DNA from: Amphirosellinia nigrospora
Lineage: Eukaryota; Ascomycota; Sordariomycetes; Xylariales; Xylariaceae
Direction: 5' to 3'
Length of the DNA stretch: 64,000 nucleotides
Assembly: GCA_004123355.1 (NCBI GenBank)
Contig: SCHM01000001.1
Coordinates: forward strand, 11,294,193-11,358,192
This document shows, piece by piece, positions 48,193 through 59,082 of the stretch. The stretch's first letter is position 1, and each line of letters opens with the position of its first letter. Under the pieces are notes generated by a model. It worked only from the letters and a program-made list of their open reading frames with translations, searched no databases and was not told the DNA's origin. The position numbers were made by a program, and so were the translations under genes.

Positions 48193-50344
48193 CTAGTCGC
48201 CGCGCCCTCGATAATTGCCCATCTTCTCAATGGAGCTCATGATGCCGCTTCGACCATACGAGCCACTACCCGGGCGAGGAAGGCCGCCGCCAACCTTGCG
48301 CTCGCCTCCAAGGCCACCAATTCTGCTGTCTGTAGGCTTCTTTACAGAGCCAGGGGCACGTAGGCCGGATGTCCGTGTGACGCTATGTCGGAAATTGTCG
48401 TTAGTTGGCGGTGGCTGTGGCTTGGCAACCGGGGTAGGCGGCGGAGGTGGCGCCTCTGTCTGACAAAAGCTCTGCATCGACATCATCTCTTCAGCTAATT
48501 GCACCAACTCGCCCTTTTCGACGCGCTCCTTCTCCAGTAGTATCCGTAGCTCTTGATTATCGGACTTGACACTGGTAATGACGGCGCCGAGCTTCTGGAC
48601 CTCTGCGTTGAGCTCTTTGATGTGTGTAGAATCCCTCACGGCCTGAGCCTTACGTTCGTCGTCAATGATGGACTGGTTCGGATCCACCCTCGTCATAGTG
48701 GCGTCACGTCCAACGCGGAGCTTCTCGGTTTCTTCTACAAGCTCCTCGATCCTGTCTTCAAGCTCATGAACCTTCTTAGACCATCGGTTCTCGTAGCTCT
48801 TTTTCAGAGCAGTGATCTTGCTTTCATGTTTGCTCTTGTAGAGGGAATGTAGCTCACGGGACACCTTCTCGACGGCGATTTCAACCTCACGTGATCCAGG
48901 AGCCTTGCTCTTGTCGGGTGACTTGTTAGCGACACTCGATGGAGTATCCGTGTTGGCTCTACCAGCACGCATGGCCGCCATCTTGCTTTCCGCCTCTTGG
49001 GCCATGATCTCAGCAGCTTCACGGCGTTTCTCGCTCTCTTCAAACTTTGACTCGAGCTGATCCCGTTCATGCTGGCTGCGAACAATCTGTTCCTTGACTT
49101 TACGCAGCACAGACTCCATCTCCTTGCCACGCTTCTCCCAGTCTTCCTGCTGTTCAGCTAAAGACTCCTTGACTGCCTTGACTTCGCGTAGCTCCTCCAT
49201 ACATTCGCCAACGCGTTTCTCGGCGTCCGCGACAGCTGTCTTCAGTGATAGCACCTCGGCTTCTTTGCCGCTTAGGGAAGCCTTGAGGCTGCTGATCTCG
49301 GATAGAAACCCCGACTTGAGAGATTCCAATTCCCTCGGCGTGACGGTGGGGATGCTGCGAGGGGTGGGAAGGGAGGAATGTCAAAATCGAGAAGATCTGT
49401 TTGTCGCTTATTGGGCGTAGCAGTGGTTGTTGTTGTCGTCGCAGATGACTTTGTTGGCGAGCCTCTTCGAAGCGTCGACATCTGCTCAGCATACCTGGAA
49501 GAGAAGCTTTGAATTTGGTCTGTAAAATCAAGAAGATTGGTCGTGTTCCCAGAATCGCGCCGTGGAGCAGGCCTGGGTGTTTCCTCTGACGACTGGTCTA
49601 ATTGCCGGCGGCTGCTGGGTGTAGAGCTGACGTTGGCAAATTTGGTCGGGGTGTGTCCAATGCGCGCAAACATGGTCAAGTTGGGCACTGCAGAGAAAGT
49701 GCTGAAGGTACTGATCATGGTGTCGTCCGGGGCGGCTTGCTCGTCTTCCTCCACTAGATCCTGTTCTCGTGCAGTCAACATGAAAGTGTCATTAACCTCA
49801 TCATCTGCATTATCCATAATCGTGTCTTCGTCCTCAAATATTCTAATCGCTTGTGCAAGATCCTTGTTCTCTTCTATCGCATGTTCTAGAGTTATCTCGC
49901 GGCGTTGAACATTTGGCTTGTCTTCAGATGCGCCACTGTTGACCTTGACTGGAAATCGCTTATCGGGGGACCATTTTCTAGGGTCTTCGTAGCGGATGCC
50001 TTGTCCGATGGTCGCACGTCGCCGCTGGCAAGCTCGTGCGAAGCTAGAATCTTGAGAGGAGACAGTCCATTACCAGATAAGACACGGCTATGCCGGTCCT
50101 TTTTAGGTAAGACATTCTCTTGTTCTTGATTCATCGTGTCTTTTGTGTTGGTTTGAGGCGGCGGATTTGAGAGCGCCGTGTCGGTAGCATCGCTGTCATC
50201 GTGACCAGTACTGTCGATCTCGGCGTTGAAAAGACGCTGGATCGTGGGTGTGGGCGTAGGCGTTGACATGGCCGCCGCGTTCAACCTCGCGCTGCTTATG
50301 GAAGAGAGTGGTCTGGGTGTAGCTGGATTCGGCACTGACGCCAT
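48193..50344 (-). CDS. Long coiled-coil protein, possibly spindle/MTOC-associated, two frame breaks
   Basis: About 716 residues across breaks at 49912-49914 and 49361-49364 (one base missing from a T and a G run). The N-terminal half is disordered and Ser/Thr/Pro-rich with a conserved acidic block ('LEHAIEENKDLAQAIRIFEDEDTI', 'NDTFMLTAREQDL'). From about residue 320 there is an almost continuous coiled coil ('LKSGFLSEISSLKASLSGKEAEVLSLK', 'SRELHSLYKSKHESKITALKKSYENRW', 'LEDRIEELVEETEKLR'), then a basic Gly/Arg/Pro tail ending 'GNYRGRGD'. The architecture suggests a structural protein of spindle poles or cytoskeleton (TACC/Alp7-like is one guess). No catalytic domain. Family not firmly recognised. 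Confidence 0.6.
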
Positions 50345-51360
50345 TCGGGACAGAGGGGAGGGAGTAGAAAGATTGAAGCAAATTACTAGACAGATAGCTA
50401 AACAAGATGTTTAATCCATAAAGCGCATTCTATGAGAGTAGTGTTCAAGTTGTGTCATGAATGCGATTGACCACGAACAAGAAACAGAACAATGCAAGCT
50501 AAACAAAGTGACAGATTAAGGGTTTTGGGGTCCACTAGATAGAACTCGTTGATGTGGCAACGGGCCCGCCCACTAAGGGACTGCGCAGCTAGCGCTAGTT
50601 AATTGGTTAATTGTGGCTTGAGCGCCAACCAATCCTACCTGATTACCTACCTAAGTACCATTGCACAAGTTGTCGCTCCCATGATCACGATAACAGGCGC
50701 GCTTGAATTAGCTCAAGTATATTGAGGATCTTGGAAATCCAGACAAGTTGTCCCCCTGGCATAGAATGCCAGTAAATGCCCACTTTGAAGGGTCTTGTTG
50801 GGTTTCATCAACGGAAATACACTAAGGACGGATAATAATGATTAGGAGGGCTAATATAGCTGCTACGCTTACAAGGCAGCACGGGAGACCTTTAAACAAT
50901 GCGGCGTTTCAATAAGGTAGGGTAACATTTATCGGTGTGGGATTCGGTCAATCGGTAAGCTACCTAGGCATAATTGATTAACCAGTGTAAGCGCCTCACA
51001 TTTCTCCCCATTGCTTGAAATGCAGCCTACCTTCGTGTGCCCTAGTGAGGTGAAATCATTTCCATGTCTCTCACGGATTTATAGCTCGAGGATGGCCGAC
51101 CCTCTTAGCATTACAGGCTTCTGTGGCTGGCCTGATAGCCCTATTAGGAAGCTGTCATGGTAAAGTGGATACTGCCCCTGCGCCCACATACCTAATACAA
51201 TATATGTCTTCTTGACCCCTGCAGATATCCGTGACAAAATCTACCTTGATTGCAACGGTTCGTTCTACTTGAATATAAAACAACTGAATTCTACTGATCG
51301 AGAATAACTTTTCAGTTTCTCTCTAGCCACCCACATAGATCAGAGCATTCTCGTCTGAAT
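50345..51360. other. Intergenic
   Basis: No supported gene. TACCTACCTAAGTACC at 50643-50658 is another member of the AGGTA/TACCT motif set. Confidence 0.45.
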
Positions 51361-52201
51361 ATTGTCACTGACGCATCGATGTTTGTTGACGGCGGAGAGA
51401 TGCGTCTCCGAATAATGGAAACACCTGGGCTACCGCCAAGTCAACATGCGGTTGTCGCGGATGAATCAATCAAAAATTCCGAGGCTTTTCTTCTTGTGTA
51501 CTTCATGACTGATCTACTTTCGTGCAACAGAGTCCGGCTATTCTTGTCACTAGGGCTTGATAGAGGGCTTGGAATGGGGTTCGATTGAGTAATAAGCAAC
51601 TATGGTGCCAAAGGGGCCATATAGATCTAAGTTCCTCATTCTGTTTGAAGGGAGGATTCGCTGCCTTTTATGCTTAGAATTGCCTTCCTTTCCTTTCCTT
51701 TCCTTTCCTACAGCTTCGTCAACCTCTACGGGACCGAAATAAAAAACCTGTGTAGCCGGTGAGGCGAGTGTCTCGGTGTTCGAGTTCAGCTCGGTATTTG
51801 CTTCTAAGACTTACGATAACTTCGTACGACTGCCTCAGCCTCGTAGGGTAGTATCTAGCGAACTCCGTGTGGGACCCTGTGTAGCACTGTATTGCGCACT
51901 GACCAAGGTCCGTGTGACAATTATATAGAATGAAATCGTAGACACCAAAGGGTGGAAATTTTCTTAACGGCAGCCTATAGTTATCGCCACTACCAAAACC
52001 GACCTGAAGGTGACACATGTCGTGCCTACTCATGCACGCAAGTCTTTGGTCAAAGAACTCGGCTGCCCCTTGTTTAAGTGTTCGATCAAGTCTGATGATG
52101 GCGTTTCTTGGCTTTTAATGGAACTTACCAGGCGTTTATTACAGGACGTTTCACTAATAACAAAACATATAGGTGACTGGAATCGCAAAAGTCGTCGATA
52201 A
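51361..52201 (+). pseudogene. Ras-family small GTPase remnant
   Basis: Two separated pieces read as Ras. At 51379-51580: 'VDGGEMRLRIMETPGLPPSQ' (switch II region, with DTAG replaced by ETPG) and 'AEAFLLVY'-like 'SEAFLLVYFMTD'. At about 51975-52201: 'IATTKTDLKVTH' (NKxD replaced by TKTD) and 'KSLVKELGCPLFKCSIKSDDGV', the usual G5 'ETSAK' position reading 'KCSIK'. A P-loop GKS is not visible; an upstream 'VTKSTLI' near 51230 might be its relic. Guanine-nucleotide motifs are degraded at several points, so either a dead gene or a strongly divergent pseudo-GTPase. The spacer (51581-51970) contains a CTTTC microsatellite at 51685-51709. Confidence 0.5.
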
Positions 52202-52484
52202 AACATAGCAATTTCATAATGTAATAGGACTACAAAGAGTGAGGAACAAAAGTGTGATTACAGCCGCAAACGTTTGGCAAAGAACTTTACTCAGCTCAAT
52301 TTTTCTTGCATATTGCATTGTTATAATGTCGGTGCTGCCTTGTTCAGGTATCCACGAGTTTACCTTCCTTACTTCACTTGAAGATAAGTATGTCAAAACG
52401 GAAGAGATGGATTGGCTACTAGCCAATACTCCGACTAACTCCGACGATACGTACAAATGAGAAACGTGAGATTGGAGTGATAAA

Positions 52485-54388
52485 ATGAGCGACGACATTA
52501 ACGAACGCCAGCTTTATCTCACGTATGTTTCTAAATGCAGACTTTGTTATTTGTTTGGTCACGTATTCATACCCGAGCAATCGCTTATCAGGCCATGATA
52601 GGAATGATCCTCAAGATATCAGCCGAACTCAAGATATCCTTGGACAATACTTCATTAGAGATGAAGAGAATCGCTTTCTCATGGAGAGCGTTGTGGGGGG
52701 TGGAATGTTCGGTTTAACATGGAAGATAAGACACACGGTACCTTCCACAGATTCTAGCTCAGCACCCACAGTTCGACATCTAGTCTGTAGGTAGCTACCT
52801 ATTTCAAGCGATTCCACTTCCTTAAATTTTAACGCAAAACGTGAAATTAGAACTAGTTGTGCTGATAATTCTGATTCTTTAGTGAAGACGGACCGGATAT
52901 ACTCACTCATTGACGATGATCCTCGAAACGATGACGGCGAAAATGAAGAAGATGATGGGAGTAATGTCGGGCAAAGCCAAATACCAAATGAGAAAAAGTG
53001 TTTAAAAGTCTCTGATCCCCTAGCTTCAATATTGGGATGTACGCAGATCAATTCATGTCTAACACGCGAATAGGTTCTACGATGGTGCAAGCATATTGTT
53101 AATGATGTGACGCCAACAAACGATCCCCTCGCTCGTCAGTTTCCTGGCATCGGTTCTCACCACAGTACGTAGATTCTAGGACGGCTTTTCCTTTCGGTTA
53201 TACTCTTTGGCACCATAGTATCTGCCTGTGATGTCACGTCTTCTAGGCTTTTGATATTTTATCTGATGTTTTTGTTTCTGCTCCCTATCGCACCTGCTAA
53301 CGTGGTTCATGAAGTGGATATGGATAACTGGATTTACCTCGAATGGCTAGAGAAGTGAGCACGCGAACAGTGTTACGGTTCACGGATCGGGACTCACATA
53401 GTTGCAGCGGAACCCTCAGAGCCTTTGTTGATCGAGCAGTACAGTTGGGAATCCAACTTCCAAACAGGCTGCTTTGGAGGTTTTTTATGCTGTAAGTCCA
53501 AGGCCCAATCTATTGAGAGTACTAAGTGACTATGCTAATCAAATCACCGCTTTAGTGATCAGGATGTGCATTGCGATGGGTTGGCCAGCAGATAAACCGG
53601 ACGAAGAAGACCCTGAGCCAGTAACAGAAACTGCCCAGGGCCGTGCCCATGGTGGGCTTATTCATAGGGATATGCATGACCAAAACAGTCAGTTAACCAG
53701 ACCATTACTCTCCATCTTCGATTGAAGGCTTACACTTCACCTTAGTAATGTTCGGGGAATTTATACCAAATGACCCTGACATGGAGCACACAATCACACC
53801 GATTCTAAAGCTTATTGATCTCGGTGCTATGAGGAAAGTCGAAGAGAACAGGTGAGCCGCACTGTGAAAGCCAAGTTTTGTTCGCCGAGCCTGTTACTTA
53901 ATCTATATTTTCTACTAGGGAAGCATTGCGCGGGGCTGTTTGTGATAATCTCTTCGACATAGGGATTGTGAGTAACATAGTCTTACTAGCTATACCACAC
54001 ATATAACTAATTCATGTTGACCTAGATCATGGTCGAGCTTGTGACACTGAGTAACGATACAGCGAGAGAGATATCTCCGTCAAAATCGAAGGCGAAGAAG
54101 TTTCGCTTAGGTCCAGACACCCAGGAATTGTTGACTAATGGGGGAGTCATTCTTCCGGACGGGAACTTCAATCCATACCCGACGCTCGACTCAGTGTTGC
54201 GCGGCCTGATTTGTGCGTGCCTTGCGACAAAGCCTGAAAATCGACCCTCAGTGTCAGGCCTAGCGAATACAGTGACAAGTTCGATTAGGACCAGGGATGC
54301 GCAGTTTTATGGAAGTCGGAATTTCCCAGGAGAAAGCGACGACGACATACGGGCAATTTTAGACCAGCTAATTTTCAATCCGTCTTAA
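52485..54388 (+). CDS. Fungal protein kinase-like protein, many introns
   Basis: Segments: about 52605..52786, 52883..53007, 53074..53164, 53315..53354, 53408..53491, about 53556..53685, about 53737..53851, about 53920..53967, and 54028..54388. Kinase landmarks appear in order: Gly loop 'VVGGGMFGLTW', the ATP-anchoring Lys in 'LVLKTDRIY', hinge 'NWIYLEWLENGTLRAFV', catalytic loop 'LIHRDMHDQN', 'LIDLGAMRKV' (DLG in place of DFG), and 'DNLFDIGIIMVEL' (subdomain IX-like). The essential Lys, HRD Asp, Asn and DLG Asp are all retained, so activity is plausible. The C-lobe ends 'PENRPSVSGLANTV'. Two junctions (after 52522 and 53491) are off by one base. Substrate unknown; it lies just downstream of the Ras-like remnant. 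Confidence 0.65.
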
Positions 54389-55263
54389 GTCTGGGGCTTT
54401 TATTGTACTCAGTCATTATGATACCATCCGTATTTTATTTCATCAGACAAGGACTTAAATTGAGCCCTGAAGTAAAATACTCGGCAGCACCGAGCAAGTC
54501 GTCACTAAAATAGAAAGCTTTGCCGTTGAGAGAGAGTAAAGGAAACCATTTTAAATACGCCTCGATTTAGACTCTGACCAATGGGAGGTTTATAGAGTCC
54601 CCATGGACCAATCAGAGCGTTGCAGCGAAACTTATACCCTCAGAAGTAACCGTTAGAACTTCTCAATCTTTACCTTCCATCATAGTCGATTGTCGTCGCC
54701 GATATGTGTTCGGGAAAGGCAAAGCTTTCAAGAAGATTGATGTAGATTATCATATTTAATCTGTGCGTGCATATGCGTCACGGGTTAAGTACGATGGAGA
54801 TTGGTATTCATCGTATGTATGCTACACCCGAGCAGATCTGACTGTGGTAGGTACCAGCGGGATCCTTGCATTCTATGTACCCCGCACGTACCCACTAACA
54901 GGGCTTAGCGTCTAAAATATGTACCCATCTCAGGTACGTAGGTACCGTACTATCTGCATCATGTAGGTCCTTAAATGAACAGGAACATGTCAATATTTGG
55001 ATACATATATATCTTCTTGCTGATTTATATTTAAATCTTAAAACCCATCTCAATCAGGAGTAAATATACGAGCCTCGGATCTTCGATACTATGCGTAAAT
55101 CAATTTTCAGCATGCGTGCCACCAAGTCCCAGTTTAGTTGCACACAGCTGAGGGGTAAATGGGATATGGCGGGGAACCTTATTGGGGTTCACCATTCTAT
55201 AACCTTACTGTTTCTATTGTCTATTATCATTCTTTCCATTTGTGCCATTTCAATACCGTCACA
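54389..55263. other. Intergenic
   Basis: No gene seen. AGGTACGTAGGTACC at 54934-54948 is another TACCT/AGGTA run; TATA-like sequence lies near 55003. Confidence 0.45.
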
Positions 55264-56295
55264 ATGGTGAGTTCAGACGCCATCATACAGGGCAACCTGC
55301 GCTTCTCTAACGAACATCGAAACGATGAACACATCGTTGGTGTCTTCGCGGGCGCTACAAGCGGTATCGGTGCGAGAACACTCGAGAGGATGATGACCAT
55401 GTACCGCGCACCGACATTTTATATTTTGGGAAGATCATCCGTTCGTTTTGCCACGCAACGAAAGACGCTCGAGTCGCTAAACCCAGACTGTACCATTGTC
55501 TATATCGAAGTCGATGTTTCCCTCATTTCAGGCATCGATCGTGCTTCCGAGCAGATCAAAGAAGCTGAGAAGAAAGTTGATTATCTTTACATGAGCATGG
55601 GAGGACTACCCCTTGGCGGCGCTGAATGCAAGTAGATTGGTCTCGAGTTCCGCGCAAACGTAGCGAGCTGACCATCAATACAGATACTGCCGAGGGACTT
55701 GAAACGTGCTTTGCTATATCATACTTCTCCCGAATGCGCCTGCTTTCCAACCTTCTCCCACTCCTTCGACAATCACCACGCCCACGAGTTCTCAGTGTCT
55801 TGAATGGCGGCAAGGAGCAGCGAATCGTCGAAGACGATATGGGCCTTGAGAAGAGCTGGACTCTAATAAAACCTGATCAATCATACCACAATATTTACTA
55901 GTCTGGCATTCGATGGTATTGCTGGCGAGGACCGCCTCACCTTGATACACAATGCTCCCGGGATGGTGGAATCTGACAACATCCGCCGCATTCGCCCGCC
56001 AAAAGACGCGTCTTCATGCAACGAATTTGGTTAGGAGCGGTCAAGTTCATAATCTCTATTCATACGCTACTTCACTGGCAATGCCCCCCAGGAAGCTGGT
56101 GAGAGGCAAACGTACCACCTTACCAACGATACGTATGGGCCAGGCTCCTACCGAGTCAGCAAATCTAGCGATATTGTGCCGAGTAATGCCACGTTGACTG
56201 CTTATAAAGAGAGCGGATGGGTACAAAAGATTCAAGAGTTTACAGTTGCTGCCTGGGACAAGGCCTTAGCAAGTAGCAGTGATAGTAGTACATAG
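55264..56295 (+). CDS. Short-chain dehydrogenase/reductase, disrupted
   Basis: Start ATG at 55264 ('MVSSDAIIQGNLRFSNEH'). Cofactor-binding 'VGVFAGATSGIGARTLE' (GxxxGxG), 'YILGRSS', 'VYIEVDVSLI', 'VDYLYMSMGG' (the NNAG-equivalent strand), 'LLSNLLPLLRQSPRPRVLSVLNGG' and, after breaks, 'LIHNAPGM', 'EAGERQTYHLT' and 'KIQEFTVAAWDKALA' are all in fungal SDR order. This matches the SDRs often found beside secondary-metabolism genes. The frame is lost around 55633 (an intron off by one base), 55878 and 56030, so it may be a decaying gene or simply error-rich. NAD(P) dependence is inferred; substrate unknown. First of three same-strand metabolic genes. Confidence 0.65.
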
Positions 56296-57697
56296 GAAAT
56301 TGTGAAAGCAGAAACAAAGCGTTCAGCATGTGATACGGTACACTACCTACATAGCGAAACCTATGAGACAATTGTTTGTGCCATCGATGTTTCCACTGGT
56401 AACTACGTAAAAAGTATACTAACGTAATGGCAGGGGAACATTGTAGAATGTTCTTCGGCTTCGAATAATGTGGCCATACTAGCACAAGCGGCCGCTAGTA
56501 ACGCTCAAGCCAGACACCAAAACTTCTTATGCCTTACATTTTGGCCTGCGGTGCTCCTGGAGAGATCATCTGTGCCAGGGCCACGCGAGAAGTCACGATG
56601 GCTGCAAATCGATTATCTCGATGGGGGTTGTGCAAATCATGATATATAATCTTCGGTTTCTGCACGGTTAGCTCGAGGAAGCCAAGTGGTAACTGCGGAG
56701 ATTTCTATATTCTAGCGTAAACCATAGATATCGAATCATTTTCCCAAGCCTCTCCCCCTTTTTTACGCCAGCCAAGGTCAAACGGTTGTACTGTGTCACA
56801 GTGATGGTAAGACTCCCATAGACACTGATGATGAACATGATGTAGTGAAACGATCCCTCTGTGCTCTTTGCGGGGAGACAATCTCTCACTATCGAGCGCT
56901 AGTCTCGCAAGGAGTCGCACCGGTACTGCGAGGCTCATATTAACTCGTACGAGATCTTCGCAGTCTTCGTTCCCGTCGCTGCTGCGAACCCAAGGACTAA
57001 AAACCTCGAAATTACAGGGAAGCCAAACTAGACAGGAACAAAGGTAATTGTAGTTGGTCTTGATAGCATACCTTAACTGACATATTTACGTCGAAAAAAA
57101 TAATCTTCGGTTTTCATTGGGATCGCTAAGCAAGAGTCGTAGGACCGGCGATACGAGGAGAAGCGATACTAACTTCTCTCTCTCTCAGAACGATTAATTG
57201 CACTTTTTTTAAGCCTTGGTTGGTAAAATGTATCTCGAAGATGTGGCCAGAGCAAATTTCCAAGTTTAATTAGACCGTGAGATACCACCCATCATTCTTG
57301 CGCCTTAATTCAGACGAGGGGAACCGAGCACTTTCCACGGTACATACGGAAGTATTACTACCCTGTGTGTTGTGTATAAATTGAAAGTCGCCCAAGCCAC
57401 AAAATTGGGTGGCCTACCTGGATATCACACTTGTATTACTTGTTTTACTTGTATTTAGTAGCTAGATTGACATAGTATGTCCAATAACGCCGCGGAATGG
57501 GTCCCGATCTTCCTTCGCATATATGAACGCCCCTTACACATTCCTCGTGACGCTCGGCCTCTGCTGCATACAAGGGCTGGCGACGCCATATCGAGCCGCG
57601 TTTCCCGCTCTCTGCGCTGCCCTGATTCATGGGATTAAATGTTGGTAAACCTTTCAAGACAGTGAAGTGAGCATCGAGTCCGTTTACGCCCATCACT
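56296..57697. other. Intergenic (1.4 kb)
   Basis: No supported gene; short minus-strand frames near 56670-56940 have no domain. Confidence 0.45.
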
Positions 57698-58797
57698 ATG
57701 AAGCTCGCGAACTTTCCATTTCGTCCACTATGTGCCAGGCTACTGCGTTACTCTGGCAATCTGCCTTCCAACATGCATACTCACTATGCTTGGAAGTTCT
57801 CTCGGTTTTCGAGCACAATTCCTAAAATCCCTCTGGTACCTGAGACGATACCACCTTCTATACCGCAGTTGACAGCAGCCAATCTAGACTACGCGAACCA
57901 GAAGCACCACGTTCACGACGTCCATGAGCATCTAAAGCAATATGGGATACTCAAAATTAGTCTAAAATTTCTCGACCCTGAGAGTCAGTATCTTGAGCAA
58001 CTCGTCCTCAGTCTTCATCAGCATCATGGCCACCAGCTTCCATATCACAGCGCATCGCGCGGGTGGTTTTGGGACGTCCGGCCTAGCAGTACATTCTTTC
58101 CAAACTGCCAATCACCAAGCCCGATCAGAGACGATGGAGAAATTTCCTTGGCACACCGACTGTAGCTACGAAGACTTAGTGCCACGATACTTTGCGCTCC
58201 ACGTTCTCCAGCACGATCGATTTGGCGGAGGGGCCCTATCGATCATGAATGGTGCGTCCAAAAGTATCTTGTATCTAATCCCTGTTTAATATCATCTAGT
58301 AATTACCATAGCGAGCGACTTAAAAGTCTCAACTAATTTGTTTCTACACTCGCAGTTCAGCGACTGATCGAGTCAATCTCCTTGTCCGCGCGAACTTCTC
58401 TGATGCGCCCAGAATACAGTATTGAAATCCCCTTGAATTCATCAAGGACCCCACGAAGCGGCGTACTATCGGGAGCCTAATGGCCACCGAGCAAGACGGC
58501 TGTCATTGCTTAATGCGATTCAGAAGAGATATCTTGACACCATTGACAGATGGGGCTTCAAGCGCGCTACAAGAACTTGATGTGGCCTTGAAGATCCAGA
58601 GGACACAACCACAGTCAACTGTGCATCTCACTTCTGAGGACCTTCCGATAGGGAGCATTATATTGATGGATAACCGCAGGTGGCTGCATGCACGCAACAG
58701 TATCAATGACCCGCAGCGTCATCTGCGCCGTGTGCGGTGGATGCCGTCCCGTTTCCTCCCACAATTACGAAGTAGTTTGAAGAATGCTCCATCTTGA
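57698..58797 (+). CDS. TauD/TfdA-like Fe(II)/2-oxoglutarate dioxygenase, two frame breaks
   Basis: Exons 57698..58251 and 58356..58797. The N-terminus of about 35 residues is Arg/Ser-rich and could be a mitochondrial presequence. Then comes 'HEHLKQYGILKI', the fungal family block 'SASRGWFWDVRPS', and the metal-binding HxD in 'FPWHTDCSYEDLVPRYFALHVL'; the distal His is in 'LMDNRRWLHARN' and the 2-oxoglutarate-binding Arg candidate in 'RHLRRVRWMP'. These are the hallmarks of the TauD/TfdA superfamily, which hydroxylates small acids at a non-haem iron. Breaks: an extra T at 58094-58095 and one missing C at 58429-58432. The substrate is unknown. Confidence 0.8.
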
Positions 58798-59082
58798 GGA
58801 TCTTTTCTACGTAATCAATACAAGGTACTGAAGGGCACATTCATATTGACACGTAATGCCACATATCGTCACCGGGCTTAGCCCATCTCACGAAAACTTG
58901 TGTAGTAGGTCCCGTCGTGATACGGCTGGGTCACACATTTTGGCTGTGGCCCATATAGCTACGCATGCACAAAATCTGTAGAATGGCCAGGCAAATAAAA
59001 CAATTGATAGGCATCCTAGTTCGGTATGAACGAGGGCGGGGTTTAGTCCGTGTAAACTTTTGCTTCATCTTTACCAGAGGCT
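58798..59082. other. Short intergenic
   Basis: Promoter space for the MFS gene; nothing recognised. Confidence 0.4.
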
